Assembly (NCBI RefSeq): GCF_014652895.1
Contig: NZ_BMZR01000001.1
Span: 806,001 to 870,000 of the forward strand
Length of the DNA stretch: 64,000 nucleotides
Source: Psychrobacter glaciei
GTDB lineage: Bacteria > Pseudomonadota > Gammaproteobacteria > Pseudomonadales > Moraxellaceae
Reading direction: 5' to 3'
A program made the translations under genes and the position numbers. The first letter of the stretch is position 1. Each line of letters starts with the position of its first letter. The notes beneath the pieces are model-generated. The model saw only the letters and a list, made by a program, of their open reading frames with translations. It ran no database searches and was not told the DNA's origin. This document shows, in pieces, positions 27,876 to 38,032 of the stretch.

Positions 27876-27882
27876 TCTCTTA

Positions 27883-28020
27883 TATAGTCAAAACACCCTA
27901 AAAACGCTACGGCACTACTGATATCAATTTTTCTTGCTTGCTGTGCCTGCACAGACAGAGGCTATAAAAAATTGATATCAGCAGTGCATGATGTATCGAT
28001 ATTGCTTTTCACTGACTATA
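27883..28020. repeat. Dispersed repeat, copy 2, between arsH and arsB
   Basis: A 138-bp unit bounded by TATAGTCA...TGACTATA. It contains a 13-bp inverted repeat, GATATCAATTTTT/AAAAATTGATATC. Between those arms the core reads CTTGCTTGCTGTGCC on the plus strand. The flanks are nearly identical to those of the copy at 60089-60226, where the core is inverted. It sits between arsH and arsB and may affect arsB expression. Confidence 0.85.
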
Positions 28021-28050
28021 CAATTAATACGCTGTAAATAAGGTTGCTCC

Positions 28051-29361
28051 ATGCTCGCACTCATTATTTTTATCGTGACTTTGGCTTTGGTGATATGGCA
28101 GCCTAAAGGATTGGGCATTGGTTGGAGCGCAATGGGCGGTGCATTGGTCGCCTTGGCTTTCGGTGTGGTGCAGCTATCAGATGTCGGTGTGGTATGGGAC
28201 ATCGTTTGGGATGCGACTTTTACCTTTGTGGCGCTTATTATTATCTCGCTTATCTTAGATAAAGCAGGATTTTTTGGTTGGGCGGCTCTACATGTGGCCA
28301 GACTGGGCAATGGGCAAGGGCGGTTGTTGTTTCCCATGATTGTGATATTGGGTGCGTTCATTTCAGCCTTCTTTGCCAATGACGGGGCGGCATTGCTACT
28401 GACCCCGATTGTCATTGCTATTCTGCTACGTCTTAAGTTCTCACCGCCATCCGCTTTGGCTTTTATCATTGCGACTGGCTTCATTGCTGATACTGCCAGC
28501 CTGCCTTTAATTACGTCTAATTTGGTCAATATCGTCAGCGCCAATTATTTTGATATTGGCTTTGGACGTTATGCGGCGGTCATGGTGCCGGTAAATATTG
28601 TCTCTGTCATCGCGACATTAGCGGTGTTATGGGTGGTATATGCACGTCAAATCCCAAAACACTATGTCATTGCCAATCTTAGCGCGCCAATGTCTGCTAT
28701 CGAAGATCCGTTAGTTTTTAGAGCGGCTTTTCCGCTATTGGCATTATTACTGGTTGCTTATTTTGCAACGGAGTCCTTGGGATTGCCTATTTCACTCGTC
28801 ACCGGAGTCGCCGCGCTACTACTGATGGCAATCGCAGGTCGCTGGTGGCAAGGTGGTCGAGGCGCCGTCATTTCTGTGTCTGACATTGTACGTAAAGCGC
28901 CTTGGCAGATCGTGTTGTTTTCAATCGGTATGTATTTGGTGGTTTATGGTTTGGGTAATGCAGGGTTAACCGCTTACGGTGCTCACGTTTTAACTTGGTT
29001 AGGGAAGCAAGGCAATCTGATAGCAACATTAGGGACTGGGTTTCTTTCCGCTATTGTGGCTTCAGTCATGAACAATATGCCATCTACTCTCGTAGGCGCA
29101 TTAGCGATTGATAGCGCGCAAGTACCTGCCTCTACTCGTGAGTTGATGATTTATGCCAATGTGATTGGCAATGATTTGGGTCCAAAATTTACGCCTATTG
29201 GAAGTCTGGCAACCTTATTGTGGCTGCATGTATTGGCAGAGAAAGACTATAAAATAAGCTGGGGGCAGTATATGAAAATCGGGCTAATTATTACACCGCC
29301 AGTATTATTAGCCACGCTGCTAGCCTTGGTTTTTTGGTTGCCACATTTATCTCGATTGTAA
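28051..29361 (+). CDS. arsB: Arsenite efflux transporter ArsB
   Basis: A 436 aa inner-membrane permease with about twelve helices. It carries the ArsB/NhaD-type motifs [21 protein letters not shown] and [17 protein letters not shown]. ArsB exports arsenite, driven by membrane potential or coupled to the ArsA ATPase, which is absent here. AAGG precedes the ATG. It is the last gene of the ars set, but a 138-bp repeat and a 175-bp gap separate it from arsH, so it may have its own promoter or reduced expression. Confidence 0.95.
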   Translation: MLALIIFIVTLALVIWQPKGLGIGWSAMGGALVALAFGVVQLSDVGVVWDIVWDATFTFVALIIISLILDKAGFFGWAALHVARLGNGQGRLLFPMIVILGAFISAFFANDGAALLLTPIVIAILLRLKFSPPSALAFIIATGFIADTASLPLITSNLVNIVSANYFDIGFGRYAAVMVPVNIVSVIATLAVLWVVYARQIPKHYVIANLSAPMSAIEDPLVFRAAFPLLALLLVAYFATESLGLPISLVTGVAALLLMAIAGRWWQGGRGAVISVSDIVRKAPWQIVLFSIGMYLVVYGLGNAGLTAYGAHVLTWLGKQGNLIATLGTGFLSAIVASVMNNMPSTLVGALAIDSAQVPASTRELMIYANVIGNDLGPKFTPIGSLATLLWLHVLAEKDYKISWGQYMKIGLIITPPVLLATLLALVFWLPHLSRL

Positions 29362-29498
29362 AAGATTGACGTGATATCTTGCTATCAGAACCGGCTATAC
29401 GCTGACATCCATTAAAGTCATCGGTTATAATAGCCGCGCATTTTACCTCTTTTGCCATTTACTTTTTTAAAACGATACGTTTATTTTACCAAGGATTT

Positions 29499-30161
29499 AT
29501 GATGAGTGATCAGCAAGCACAGAAGCAAGCCGCCGCCAAAGCAGCGCTAAGCTATATCGAAGACGGTATGATACTTGGGGTAGGCACAGGCAGTACGGTC
29601 AACTGTTTGATTGAGCTCTTGCCGCAGTTAAAGCTTGCTGGCGCGGTTGCCAGCTCACAAGTGACTGAAGATAAGCTTCGTGCACTTGGCATTGAAATAG
29701 TAGATTTGAACTTTGCTGGTACGCTAGATGTTTATATTGATGGTGCTGATGAAGTCAATGAACACTTGCAATTGATCAAAGGTGGCGGCGGGGCACTCAC
29801 GCGTGAAAAAATCGTCGCGGCGGCATCTAATAAATTTATATGTATGGTCGATGAGAGTAAGAGTGTCGAAATACTAGGCCGCGCGTTCCCAGTACCGATC
29901 GAAGTATTACCACAAGCACGCTCGTATGTGGCGCGGCAGCTAGCTCGTCTGGGCGGCGATCCTGTTTACCGTGATGATTTTGTCACTGATTATGGCAATG
30001 TGATTTTAGATACGTATGACTTAGATGTGAGCAATCCAATAGCGCTTGAGAAAGAGTTGAATAATATCGTTGGTGTGGTCTGTAATGGTATCTTTGCCGC
30101 CAACCAAGCCGATGTGTTGTTAAAAGCGGGTAGTAATGGGGTAATCACACTTACTCGTTAA
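29499..30161 (+). CDS. rpiA: Ribose-5-phosphate isomerase A
   Basis: A 220 aa pentose-phosphate enzyme interconverting ribose 5-phosphate and ribulose 5-phosphate. Motifs are [42 protein letters not shown] (with catalytic Asp, Glu and Lys), and [11 protein letters not shown]. The length is usual. AAGGATTT precedes two adjacent ATG codons, and either could be used. It is convergent with argF, and a shared terminator lies between. Confidence 0.96.
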   Translation: MMSDQQAQKQAAAKAALSYIEDGMILGVGTGSTVNCLIELLPQLKLAGAVASSQVTEDKLRALGIEIVDLNFAGTLDVYIDGADEVNEHLQLIKGGGGALTREKIVAAASNKFICMVDESKSVEILGRAFPVPIEVLPQARSYVARQLARLGGDPVYRDDFVTDYGNVILDTYDLDVSNPIALEKELNNIVGVVCNGIFAANQADVLLKAGSNGVITLTR

Positions 30162-30201
30162 AATTTCTTGATCATAATGTACCGAATTTATAGCAAAAAA
30201 C

Positions 30202-30240
30202 AAAAAGGCAAATCACTGTAGATGTGATGTGCCTTTTTTA
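30202..30240. terminator. Bidirectional terminator between rpiA and argF
   Basis: AAAAAGGCA plus AATCAC pairs with GTGAT plus TGCCTTTTT around a short loop. T runs appear on both strands between convergent genes. Confidence 0.85.
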
Positions 30241-30277
30241 TATTTACTCGTTGATAAATAGCTTATCGCTATATTTC

Positions 30278-31195
30278 TTAGATTTTGATCTTATCTTTTA
30301 GCAAAAATTCCATCAATGCTTTTTGGGCATGTAAGCGGTTTTCGGCTTCGTCCCAAACGACAGAGCGTGGGTCGTTAAGCATGTCATGGGAGATTTCCTC
30401 GCCACGATGGGCTGGCAAGCAGTGCATAAACACCACTTCAGGATCAGCTTTGTCTAATAGAGAAGGTGTTACTTGATAAGGCGCGAAACGACGCGCGCGC
30501 GTGTTTTGCTCTGACTCTTGCCCCATACTTGCCCACACGTCGGTGACGATTAAATTGGCGTCTTTTGCCGCATCTTGCACGTTTTCTACTAGACTGACGC
30601 AATGTGAGAAGCGCTCCATGAGCTTTGGATCAGGCTCAAATCCATAAGGCGCAGCCACACGTAATTCAAAACCAAACTGATTGGCAGCTTGCATAAATGA
30701 TGAGCACATATTGTTGCCATCACCGACCCATGTCACGATTTTGTTTTCGATACTACCGCGATGCTCATAGTAGGTCTGCATATCTGCCAGTAATTGGCAA
30801 GGATGGTAGTCGTCGGTCAACGCATTGATAATAGGCACACTTGAGTATTCAGCAAAGGTTTCAACTTTTTCGTGTCCAAAGGTACGAATCATGATGATAT
30901 CAACCATGCTAGAAATCACGCGGGCTGAGTCTTCTAATGGCTCACCGCGACCGAGCTGCGTGTCGTTCGGTGATAAAAATATGGCATTGCCACCAAATTG
31001 ACCCATGCCTGTCTCGAACGAGATACGGGTACGAGTCGATGACTTTTCAAATATCATGCCAAGCGTACGACCCACAAAAGGCTGATAGATCTCGCCTGCG
31101 TGTTGCATCTTACGCAATTCGCTTGCACGTTTGATTAGGTTTTCTAGTTCTTGTTTGGTTAAATCAGATAAGGTCAAAAAATGGCGCAAACTCAT
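30278..31195 (-). CDS. argF: Ornithine carbamoyltransferase
   Basis: A 305 aa anabolic enzyme that makes citrulline from ornithine and carbamoyl phosphate. Carbamoyl phosphate is bound by [10 protein letters not shown] and HPCQLLAD. The ornithine and catalytic motif is [11 protein letters not shown]. There is no arginine deiminase neighbour, so it is assigned to biosynthesis. An ARG-box or ArgR operator was not confidently seen upstream. Spacing from alr on the same strand is about 200 bp in the 5' direction. Confidence 0.96.
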   Translation of the reverse strand: MSLRHFLTLSDLTKQELENLIKRASELRKMQHAGEIYQPFVGRTLGMIFEKSSTRTRISFETGMGQFGGNAIFLSPNDTQLGRGEPLEDSARVISSMVDIIMIRTFGHEKVETFAEYSSVPIINALTDDYHPCQLLADMQTYYEHRGSIENKIVTWVGDGNNMCSSFMQAANQFGFELRVAAPYGFEPDPKLMERFSHCVSLVENVQDAAKDANLIVTDVWASMGQESEQNTRARRFAPYQVTPSLLDKADPEVVFMHCLPAHRGEEISHDMLNDPRSVVWDEAENRLHAQKALMEFLLKDKIKI

Positions 31196-31398
31196 AGTAA
31201 TCCTAGCAGTCGATCGCAGTCAGTGAAACGTCATCAGTGTTCAATAGCATCGCGTCAGTGCGTATACTGGGTTGACAACAAACTTTTAGTATAGCGTATT
31301 TACTTTCAATGTAAACGGGCAATTTTATCAAGATTCAATGGCTCACCAAATACGTTAAACAGAGTAGTTAACCGTTAAATCCTGATAGGTTTCGATGA

Positions 31399-32505
31399 CT
31401 ACGCCAGTACACGGTTTGGACGTATGCTGAGGCGGCACAGTAGCTCGTAGCTAATCGTGCCCGCATGTCCTGCGACTTCATCGACGCGCGGCGCATCGCC
31501 CCAAAGAACCACCTTACTATCCAAAGCAAGGCTCTCAGGCGCGTTACTGATATCAATGACAATCATATCCATGGCCACACGCCCAATCACAGGGCAGCGG
31601 TAGTGTTGGGTGCTATCGGCATCGATGACCGTGACATAAGCGTCGCCTGTGACCACACGCGGATAGCCATCTCCATAGCCTACACTCACTAATGCCGTTC
31701 TAGTGTCTTGCTTGGCTTGCCAGCGACTACCATAACCGATAGCATCATTGGCACTGACAGTCTGTAGCGCAATGATTTGAGCACTAAAATCCATCGCTGC
31801 TTGCAAGTTTAATTCCTGTGCGCTTTGGTCAGTAACAGGGGAGCTACCATATAAGATGATGCCTGGACGTACCCAATCATAATGGTGCTCTGGAAAATTA
31901 ACGATACCAGCAGAATTGCATAATGAGCCTTTGATATCTGGGCTAATAGTACTTTGTAAAGTCGATAATACGTCTGAGAAACGCTGAATTTGCATCGCAT
32001 TTAATGGGTGGTCATGGTCATCAGCATTGGCAAAATGCGTGGCTAGTATCAGCTGATAGCCTGCTTCATGTAAACGCTGGGCTGCTGATAATACGCCTTC
32101 AGCATTGAAACCCAAACGGTTCATACCCGTATTGTATTTAAGCCAAGCCACTCTAGTTGCACTGCCAGTTGGCGGAATGTTTTGCAGGGCCCATTCTAGC
32201 TGTGGTCCGTGGTGAATCACGCAGCTAATCTCATGATCAATCGCTTGTTGCCATTCATCGGCGGTAAACGCACCTTCTACCAATCCTATGGTCTTATTCC
32301 ACCCCAATTTTCTGGCTTCTAGCGCTTCAGTTAAGGTGGCGACACCGATGCCATCTGCTTGCTGTAATGCTGGCAAGACTGCCGCAACGCCATGTCCGTA
32401 AGCGTTTGATTTGACCATAGCCAACACTTTAGACTGCGGTGCTCGTTGTTTTACTTGATTGAGGTTATGGGTAATGGCTTTTGGTTTTATAGTAATGGTG
32501 CGCAT
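31399..32505 (-). CDS. alr: Alanine racemase, biosynthetic
   Basis: A PLP enzyme of 368 aa giving D-alanine for peptidoglycan. The PLP lysine is in AMVKSNAYGHG. The second catalytic Tyr lies in NDAIGYGSRW, and substrate residues follow in GRVAMDMIVIDIS. The upstream in-frame ATG would add a hydrophobic stretch of 18 residues. AAGAAGG before the ATG used here gives MRTITIKPKAI. It follows dnaB on the same strand, a common arrangement in Gammaproteobacteria. Confidence 0.95.
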   Translation of the reverse strand: MRTITIKPKAITHNLNQVKQRAPQSKVLAMVKSNAYGHGVAAVLPALQQADGIGVATLTEALEARKLGWNKTIGLVEGAFTADEWQQAIDHEISCVIHHGPQLEWALQNIPPTGSATRVAWLKYNTGMNRLGFNAEGVLSAAQRLHEAGYQLILATHFANADDHDHPLNAMQIQRFSDVLSTLQSTISPDIKGSLCNSAGIVNFPEHHYDWVRPGIILYGSSPVTDQSAQELNLQAAMDFSAQIIALQTVSANDAIGYGSRWQAKQDTRTALVSVGYGDGYPRVVTGDAYVTVIDADSTQHYRCPVIGRVAMDMIVIDISNAPESLALDSKVVLWGDAPRVDEVAGHAGTISYELLCRLSIRPNRVLA

Positions 32506-32542
32506 AATCGCCTTCTTTATGAGTAGAATTATGAAGTTATAA

Positions 32543-32580
32543 AGCCAGTACGGCATCAATTGGCTAATGCAGCACTGGCT
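32543..32580 (-). terminator. Possible terminator between dnaB and alr
   Basis: AGCCAGT and ACTGGCT arms with inner GCAT/ATGC pairing. T residues follow only weakly on the minus strand. It lies in the ~150-bp gap between dnaB and alr, so it may only partly separate them. Confidence 0.4.
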
Positions 32581-32655
32581 ATTTTCTAAAAAATTATTTG
32601 TTAATTGATGATCAAACCTCTACGTCTTTATCAAACTTAAACTTTATAAGATTGG

Positions 32656-34059
32656 TTATTCATCATTTTCAAAGCTGGCGTTTTGATAGTACTCGGGCGT
32701 TAAGTTGATAAAGCGGGTAAATTGACCTTCAAAGCCTAACCGTAGCGTACCAATAGGGCCGTTACGTTGTTTACCGATGATAATTTCAGCCACACCTTTG
32801 TGGTCTGAGTTTTCATTATAGACCTCATCACGATAGATAAACATAATCAAATCGGCATCCTGCTCAATCGCACCCGATTCACGCAAATCCGACATGATAG
32901 GACGTTTGTTAGGGCGGTTCTCTAGACTGCGGTTAAGCTGCGATAACGCAATGACGGGACATTCAAGCTCACGTGCCAGTGCTTTTAAACTACGAGAAAT
33001 CTCAGAAATCTCGCCCACACGGTTGCCATCGAGATTGGGTACTTTCATCAATTGTAGGTAATCGACCACGATAGCACCAAGCTTGCCATCATGGTTTTTG
33101 GCGATACGGCGACAGCGTGAGCGCATCTCAGATGGTGGCAGGGCAGTACTGTCATCGATATACAAGTGTTTTGATTGGAGGTGTTGAATGGCGTTCATCA
33201 TTTTTGCCCATTCATCTTCATTCATTTGACCAGAACGCAAGTGCGTCTGATTGATTGCACCCCACGATGACAGCAGACGCATGACGATAGACTCTGCGGG
33301 CATCTCCATCGAAAACACCACAACCGGTAAATCTTCGTTAAATAAAATCCCTTCTGCCAGGTTCATGGCAAAGGTTGTTTTACCCATAGAGGGACGTGCA
33401 GCGACAATGATCAAATCGCCTGCTTGCAGCCCCTGCGTTTTATTGTTCAACTCAGCGAATGGCGTCTGCAACCCAATCATGCCGTCGGGATTGGATTTAA
33501 GCTCTTGAATTTTATCGATGACATTGGTCAGCACAGAGGTGATGCCTACAGGGCCACGTTGTTCGGCACGTTTATTGTGCTGCTCATTGATACTAAATAT
33601 TTTGCCCTCGACACTGTCCAAAATATCACTAACACTTTGGCTTTTAGGATTATAGGCAAGCGCTAGCATCTCATTGCCAGTAGTGATCAGTTGGCGTAGA
33701 GTAGATAGCTCACGTACACGCTGAGCGTAAGCTGTGAGGTTAAATAAAGTGGCGGGACTTTGGCTCAGAATATCTGCTAAGTAACTGTCACCACCTGCAC
33801 CTTTGAGTAACTTCTGCGCTTCTAGCCAGTCGTGTACCATGACCGTATCATAAGGTTCATTGACGGCTGCTAAATGGGCAATGGCATCAAAAATATATTG
33901 ATGTCGTCCAGCGTAGAAGTCATCTTTTGTGACGATATCCGCAATTTTATCGTACGCCTCTTCGATACTCATCAAAGACGCAAGCAAAGCCTTTTCAATA
34001 TCGATATTGTGCGGCGGGGTTTGATTGAGTAAGTCGTCGGTTTTTTCAGTATCTGCCAT
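32656..34059 (-). CDS. dnaB: Replicative DNA helicase DnaB
   Basis: A 467 aa hexameric 5'-3' helicase at the replication fork. The N-terminal DnaB domain starts QTPPHNIDIEKALLASLM. The RecA-like domain has the Walker A motif ARPSMGKTTFAMNLAEG, Walker B IVVDYLQLM, and SQLNRSLENRPNKRP with the arginine finger region. No intein is present. The length matches E. coli DnaB (471 aa). alr follows downstream. Confidence 0.97.
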   Translation of the reverse strand: MADTEKTDDLLNQTPPHNIDIEKALLASLMSIEEAYDKIADIVTKDDFYAGRHQYIFDAIAHLAAVNEPYDTVMVHDWLEAQKLLKGAGGDSYLADILSQSPATLFNLTAYAQRVRELSTLRQLITTGNEMLALAYNPKSQSVSDILDSVEGKIFSINEQHNKRAEQRGPVGITSVLTNVIDKIQELKSNPDGMIGLQTPFAELNNKTQGLQAGDLIIVAARPSMGKTTFAMNLAEGILFNEDLPVVVFSMEMPAESIVMRLLSSWGAINQTHLRSGQMNEDEWAKMMNAIQHLQSKHLYIDDSTALPPSEMRSRCRRIAKNHDGKLGAIVVDYLQLMKVPNLDGNRVGEISEISRSLKALARELECPVIALSQLNRSLENRPNKRPIMSDLRESGAIEQDADLIMFIYRDEVYNENSDHKGVAEIIIGKQRNGPIGTLRLGFEGQFTRFINLTPEYYQNASFENDE

Positions 34060-34393
34060 GAGTGCCTAATGAGTTAAAAATCGGTATAAGAATGTGGGTT
34101 GGTCATGTAGCAAAACAAGTCAGGCATACTCTATGGTAAAAATGCCAGAATATAAGAAGTTCTAAAACGCAAAAAGTAGTAAAAGGCGGTCTTGCGCTTG
34201 CTTGTAAATGCTACAATCAGAGGCGAAAGTTTAACACATTATGTGCTTTTTTTAGACGAGATAAATAACTAAATGCGTAGTTATAGAAATTCCTAGACTG
34301 TGAAATAGAATATAACGTCCAGATACAGAAGATGGTAGGTTTAATTATAAATACAATAAAATCAATTACTTAATTTAAAATAAGGTCATTGTT
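34060..34393. other. Divergent spacer between dnaB and pdxA
   Basis: A 334-bp AT-rich gap containing the presumed promoters of both genes. No RNA gene, repeat or coding frame was recognised. Confidence 0.5.
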
Positions 34394-35482
34394 ATGACGA
34401 ATAAAAGACTGCCGCTGCTTATTACCACAGGTGAGCCTGCTGGCATTGGTATGGACGTCGTACTGCTATTAGCGGCTGAAGGTAAGTTGCAAGATTTTGA
34501 ACGTCCCATTTGGGTTACGGCAGATAGCACCGCTATGCAAAAGCGCGCAGATACACTTGTAATGGCAGGCGTACTCGAAAGCTGTCCAGCTTGGCAAACG
34601 ATGGATGCAAATATAGAAACTGATGATTTTTTAAGTCAATTATCACAGCAAACTTTGAACAGCGATAGTGCTTTTATTCTGCTGAATACGCCTTGTGCTG
34701 TGCCAGTCGTTCATGGACAAATTAATATCAGTAATTCAGCGATGGTTGCCACGCAATTAGCAGTTGCCCATCAGTTGGCAACCAAAAAAGCAGTCGCTGC
34801 TATCGTCACAGGACCATTGCAAAAATCTGCCTTGATAGATGCTGGTATAAAATTGCTCGATGGCACGATGTTTAGCGGTCATACCGAGTTTTTTATGCAG
34901 CAAAGTGGCTGTGAGAAAGTCGTCATGATGCTTGCTAATCAAGCCATGAAAGTGGCGCTCGTCACCACGCATCTGGCACTAAAAGATATTCCTGCCGCCA
35001 TCACTGCTGACAATGTCCGCCAAACAGTACAAATCGTCATCGATGATATGCGAGAGAAGTTTGGCTTAATGCAGCCACGCATTTTGGTTTGTGGTCTTAA
35101 TCCTCATGCAGGCGAGGGTGGGCATTTGGGCATCGAGGAAATTGAGATTATCAATCCGGTATTACAAGCGTTTATTGATGCAGGCGTCAATATATCAACG
35201 GCGATGCCAGCAGATACTTTGTTTACGCCTAGACATTTAGCAAACTGTGATGCAGTGATTGCTATGTATCATGACCAAGGGTTGCCGGTGCTAAAATCGC
35301 ATGGCTTTGGTGATACGGTCAACCTAACTTTGGGATTGCCTTACATTCGTACCTCGGTCGATCATGGTACGGCGCTTGATTTAGCGGGACGTGGAGGTGC
35401 AAGTGCCACTAGCTTATACCAAGCATTATTGATGGCAAATGAGATGGCGGATAAATCGCTTATTAATAGACCTCTTGTATAA
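34394..35482 (+). CDS. pdxA: 4-hydroxythreonine-4-phosphate dehydrogenase
   Basis: A 362 aa enzyme of pyridoxal phosphate synthesis. It oxidises 4-phosphohydroxy-L-threonine with NAD. Motifs are TTGEPAGIGMDV, GHTEFF, the divalent-metal histidines in VCGLNPHAGEGG, and VIAMYHDQGLPVLK. It is about 30 residues longer than E. coli PdxA, with extra residues mainly around positions 50-100. In many Gammaproteobacteria it is followed closely by rsmA. Here an accessory block of about 5 kb intervenes. Confidence 0.95.
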   Translation: MTNKRLPLLITTGEPAGIGMDVVLLLAAEGKLQDFERPIWVTADSTAMQKRADTLVMAGVLESCPAWQTMDANIETDDFLSQLSQQTLNSDSAFILLNTPCAVPVVHGQINISNSAMVATQLAVAHQLATKKAVAAIVTGPLQKSALIDAGIKLLDGTMFSGHTEFFMQQSGCEKVVMMLANQAMKVALVTTHLALKDIPAAITADNVRQTVQIVIDDMREKFGLMQPRILVCGLNPHAGEGGHLGIEEIEIINPVLQAFIDAGVNISTAMPADTLFTPRHLANCDAVIAMYHDQGLPVLKSHGFGDTVNLTLGLPYIRTSVDHGTALDLAGRGGASATSLYQALLMANEMADKSLINRPLV

Positions 35483-35813
35483 AACTGGTGCCTTAGCGAG
35501 AATTGTCACGCAGTATTGGGTCACTTTAGTGCCAGCAATGCCTATCTGTCTATGCATCATCAAAAACACTCTAATATAAGTGGTTCCATTATAGCGGTCT
35601 ATTTTAAGTGGTCTGTTAATAGGTTTAAAGGGTGAAATGACTGGTTCCCTTGGGGTATACCCTAACAGGACTAGCTGTTTTCTGGACAGGTACGATAAAG
35701 AGGAAGTGAGTGTATGATGAATATATTTCATATGCATTCGGAAGGCGAAAAATGCCTTATGTTTTATCTGAGATTGATGTGCCACTGCAAACTATCTTGA
35801 GCTGGAAAAAACG
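35483..35813. other. Spacer after pdxA
   Basis: A 331-bp gap with no recognised gene. Short GGTTCC/GTGGT-containing words recur in it but do not form a convincing terminator. Confidence 0.4.
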
Positions 35814-36203
35814 ATGATTCAAACCGTTATCCATTATTTTCTACATTTCGGTATGCCGTTGATTATCGCCTATACATTTTTTCGTAATGACTATAAACGC
35901 GTATATTTGATCTTGTTAGCAACTATGCTAGTGGATCTAGATCACCTACTAGCCACACCTATTTTCTCGCCCAATCGATGCAGTATTAACTTTCATCCAC
36001 TCCATACTTATTATGCGATGGCAGTATATGCAGCTATGTTGTTTTTACCTAAGCCGTATAAAATAATTGGTTTGGGATTATTACTGCATATTCTCACTGA
36101 TTTGAACGACTGCGTAATGACCTATCTGAATTGCCCACAGTGTTTGAATGACGCTCCTGCTCGTGAGTTGGTGGAATGGTTAGTCAGAGCTACAAGCACT
36201 TGA
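35814..36203 (+). CDS. DUF6122-like small membrane protein
   Basis: A 129 aa protein with about four short helices. Its centre reads LVDLDHLLATPIFSPNRCSINFHPLHTYYAMAVYAAML, with several His and Asp residues in a membrane setting (DLDH, HPLH, LLLHILTD). This pattern resembles DUF6122 and the membrane metal-dependent hydrolase-like group that includes YdjM. It may bind a metal, but no reaction is known. It lies alone between pdxA and the metal cassette and is not obviously part of either unit. Confidence 0.7.
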   Translation: MIQTVIHYFLHFGMPLIIAYTFFRNDYKRVYLILLATMLVDLDHLLATPIFSPNRCSINFHPLHTYYAMAVYAAMLFLPKPYKIIGLGLLLHILTDLNDCVMTYLNCPQCLNDAPARELVEWLVRATST

Positions 36204-36423
36204 TGCAGCTATAAGAATATCGTCTAGTATTTATCCTACCAATCAACTCTCTCATAACTTCTAGTAGCAGCATCTATGCCCTTGCTATCCAATTTTAAAT
36301 AAACCTAGCAGCAGACCTAATGTGTTCTACCACTAGAATTTATTTAGAGTGTTGCTACACATTTGATAAAACAATTCAGTTTCTAAGTAGGCAACAGTAA
36401 GATCGCACTAACCACTACTGTTT

Positions 36424-37062
36424 TCACATCGTTTTAATACTGCTGTAATCGCCACGGGTACGCAGAATAACTTCAACATCTGAATCGCCACGATTGCGCC
36501 AAAACCAGCCGTGATTGCCTGTAAATGCGGCTTCTAAAACCCCTTCATCAGCGGCAACGCCGCGACCTTTCTCATAACTAATAGCCTTGCCTAATGCATC
36601 GCCATGAGTATCAAAGTTGACCTCACCGCCTGTCACGACCCAAGAGTATTCAGTCTTGGCACCTGAATCCATTTTCATTTTAATCTCTATTCCTTCCCCT
36701 GGCGTCAAGGTAAAGGGAGTTTCATCGCGCCATTCACCACTTGCGATGGCAGTATCAGCGGGTGTGGCACTCATTGCTTGCTCAGTCACACCATCTATAT
36801 TTGGTGTTTCAGACGTCATTGTGTCAGTTGCTAGTAAACCCGCTGCATCGGCGGCAGCTTCATCTGCCAATTGCTGCTTAACTTGTCCCATTTCTGTCAA
36901 TTGAAGAACACTACCAATCCCAGTTGGATCAATACCATACTCAGCGGGAAGAACCACCGTAAATAAGAGAACGACTGCTGCGATGCCAGCTAAAATAGTA
37001 GATTTGACGAGCTGCTTTGAAGTGGGAAGTTCAGCTTGTAAAGGAGTATCACTGTTATACAT
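36424..37062 (-). CDS. Transmembrane anchor protein paired with HupE
   Basis: A 212 aa protein. One membrane helix lies at about residues 22-42 (STILAGIAAVVLLFTVVLPAEYGIDPTG), followed by an Ala/Thr-rich linker and a C-terminal beta-rich domain (FTLTPGEGIEIKMKMDSGAKTEYSWVVTGGEVNFDTHGD...GNHGWFWRNRGDSDVEVILRTRGDY). The C-terminal domain looks cupin-like and has His residues in HGD and GNHGWFW. Proteins of this kind are annotated only as transmembrane anchor proteins. It starts 16 bp after the HupE gene and is surely cotranscribed. It probably sits in the periplasm and may handle a metal. Confidence 0.75.
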   Translation of the reverse strand: MYNSDTPLQAELPTSKQLVKSTILAGIAAVVLLFTVVLPAEYGIDPTGIGSVLQLTEMGQVKQQLADEAAADAAGLLATDTMTSETPNIDGVTEQAMSATPADTAIASGEWRDETPFTLTPGEGIEIKMKMDSGAKTEYSWVVTGGEVNFDTHGDALGKAISYEKGRGVAADEGVLEAAFTGNHGWFWRNRGDSDVEVILRTRGDYSSIKTM

Positions 37063-37078
37063 ATTAAAAACCCTTGAA

Positions 37079-37819
37079 TTAAGAAGACATTAAATAGCCA
37101 GTGAGCTGCATGCCCACTAAAATAAATCCTGCGCTCATCATAGCCACGTTGGCGGTATAGGCGTTACGGATGAAACTTAGCGTACGACGCCAATAGCTCA
37201 TGCCAATTAATATGATGGCTAGAGCCAGTAGCTGCCCAATCTCCACACCGACGTTAAAGGCGAGTAAGTTAGGGAGTAGACCGTCAGGCGACATCTCATA
37301 TTCAAGGAGCTTAGTAGATAACCCAAAGCCGTGGAAAAGACCAAAGACAAGCACCGCTATTTTAGTATTTGGCTGAAACCCAAACCATCTCTGGAAGGCA
37401 CCAATATTGTCTAACGCTTTGTAAACGACAGAGAGACCAATAATCGCATCGATCAGGTAACTATTCATACCGATGTTGAAGTACACGCCTAAAATCATCG
37501 TGGCGGAGTGACCTAATGCAAATAGGCTCACATAGACACCAATATGCTTCATACGGTAAAGAAAGAAGATGACCCCGAAGAGAAACAGGATATGGTCATA
37601 TCCCGTAATCATGTGCTTAGCGCCTAAGTACATGAAGGGCAGAATATTGACTCCTGAAATCTCCTGAATATACCCTTTATCCCCTGCGGTTACCGCATGA
37701 GCAAGCGCTTCATTGCTACCAGTAACAAGACAAATAAGCAGTATTGAGAGTACTAACAGACGGGTCTGCCAAGTCGCCCATGGCGATCTTGGAAGCCTAT
37801 TGTAGACATGGCTATACAT
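37079..37819 (-). CDS. HupE/UreJ family metal permease
   Basis: A 246 aa protein with an N-terminal signal sequence (LLVLSILLICLVTGSNEALA) and about six helices. The HupE signatures are GYDHILFLFGVIFFL, FGLFHGFGLS and AFNVGVEIGQL, with His and Asp in the membrane typical of nickel or cobalt permeases. AGGATTCTTA precedes the ATG. No urease or hydrogenase gene is in the window, so import for a nickel enzyme is not supported by context. Its divergent neighbours suggest metal homeostasis. Confidence 0.85.
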   Translation of the reverse strand: MYSHVYNRLPRSPWATWQTRLLVLSILLICLVTGSNEALAHAVTAGDKGYIQEISGVNILPFMYLGAKHMITGYDHILFLFGVIFFLYRMKHIGVYVSLFALGHSATMILGVYFNIGMNSYLIDAIIGLSVVYKALDNIGAFQRWFGFQPNTKIAVLVFGLFHGFGLSTKLLEYEMSPDGLLPNLLAFNVGVEIGQLLALAIILIGMSYWRRTLSFIRNAYTANVAMMSAGFILVGMQLTGYLMSS

Positions 37820-37854
37820 TAAGAATCCTATAGTGTAAGAGTGATGAATACGTG

Positions 37855-37888
37855 TATGTGCTTTTTAGAAATATGTGCTTTTTAGAAA
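37855..37888. repeat. Tandem 17-bp direct repeat upstream of hupE-like gene
   Basis: TATGTGCTTTTTAGAAA occurs twice in direct succession in the intergenic region between the HupE-like gene and the CsoR/RcnR-family gene. It may be a duplicated regulatory site or a slippage product. Confidence 0.7.
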
Positions 37889-37943
37889 AAACTCTAAAAT
37901 TATGAAAATTTTAAATGCAAATCGAATACTTAAGGAGTAAGAT

Positions 37944-37964
37944 ACTATCCCCTAGGGGGGGATA
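37944..37964. promoter_or_regulatory. C/G-tract operator of the CsoR/RcnR-family repressor
   Basis: TACTATCCCCTAGGGGGGG, then ATA, forms an imperfect palindrome (TATCCCC...GGGGATA) with a long G tract. Such A/T-flanked C/G tracts are known operators of the CsoR/RcnR/InrS family. It is placed between the sensor gene and the divergent HupE unit, so it could control both. Confidence 0.65.
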
Positions 37965-38032
37965 ATGTCAACCATAAAATCTCAAGTCTTGTGAGGTATA
38001 ATGGCGCTCTCTAGAGAAAGGACACTGTCATT

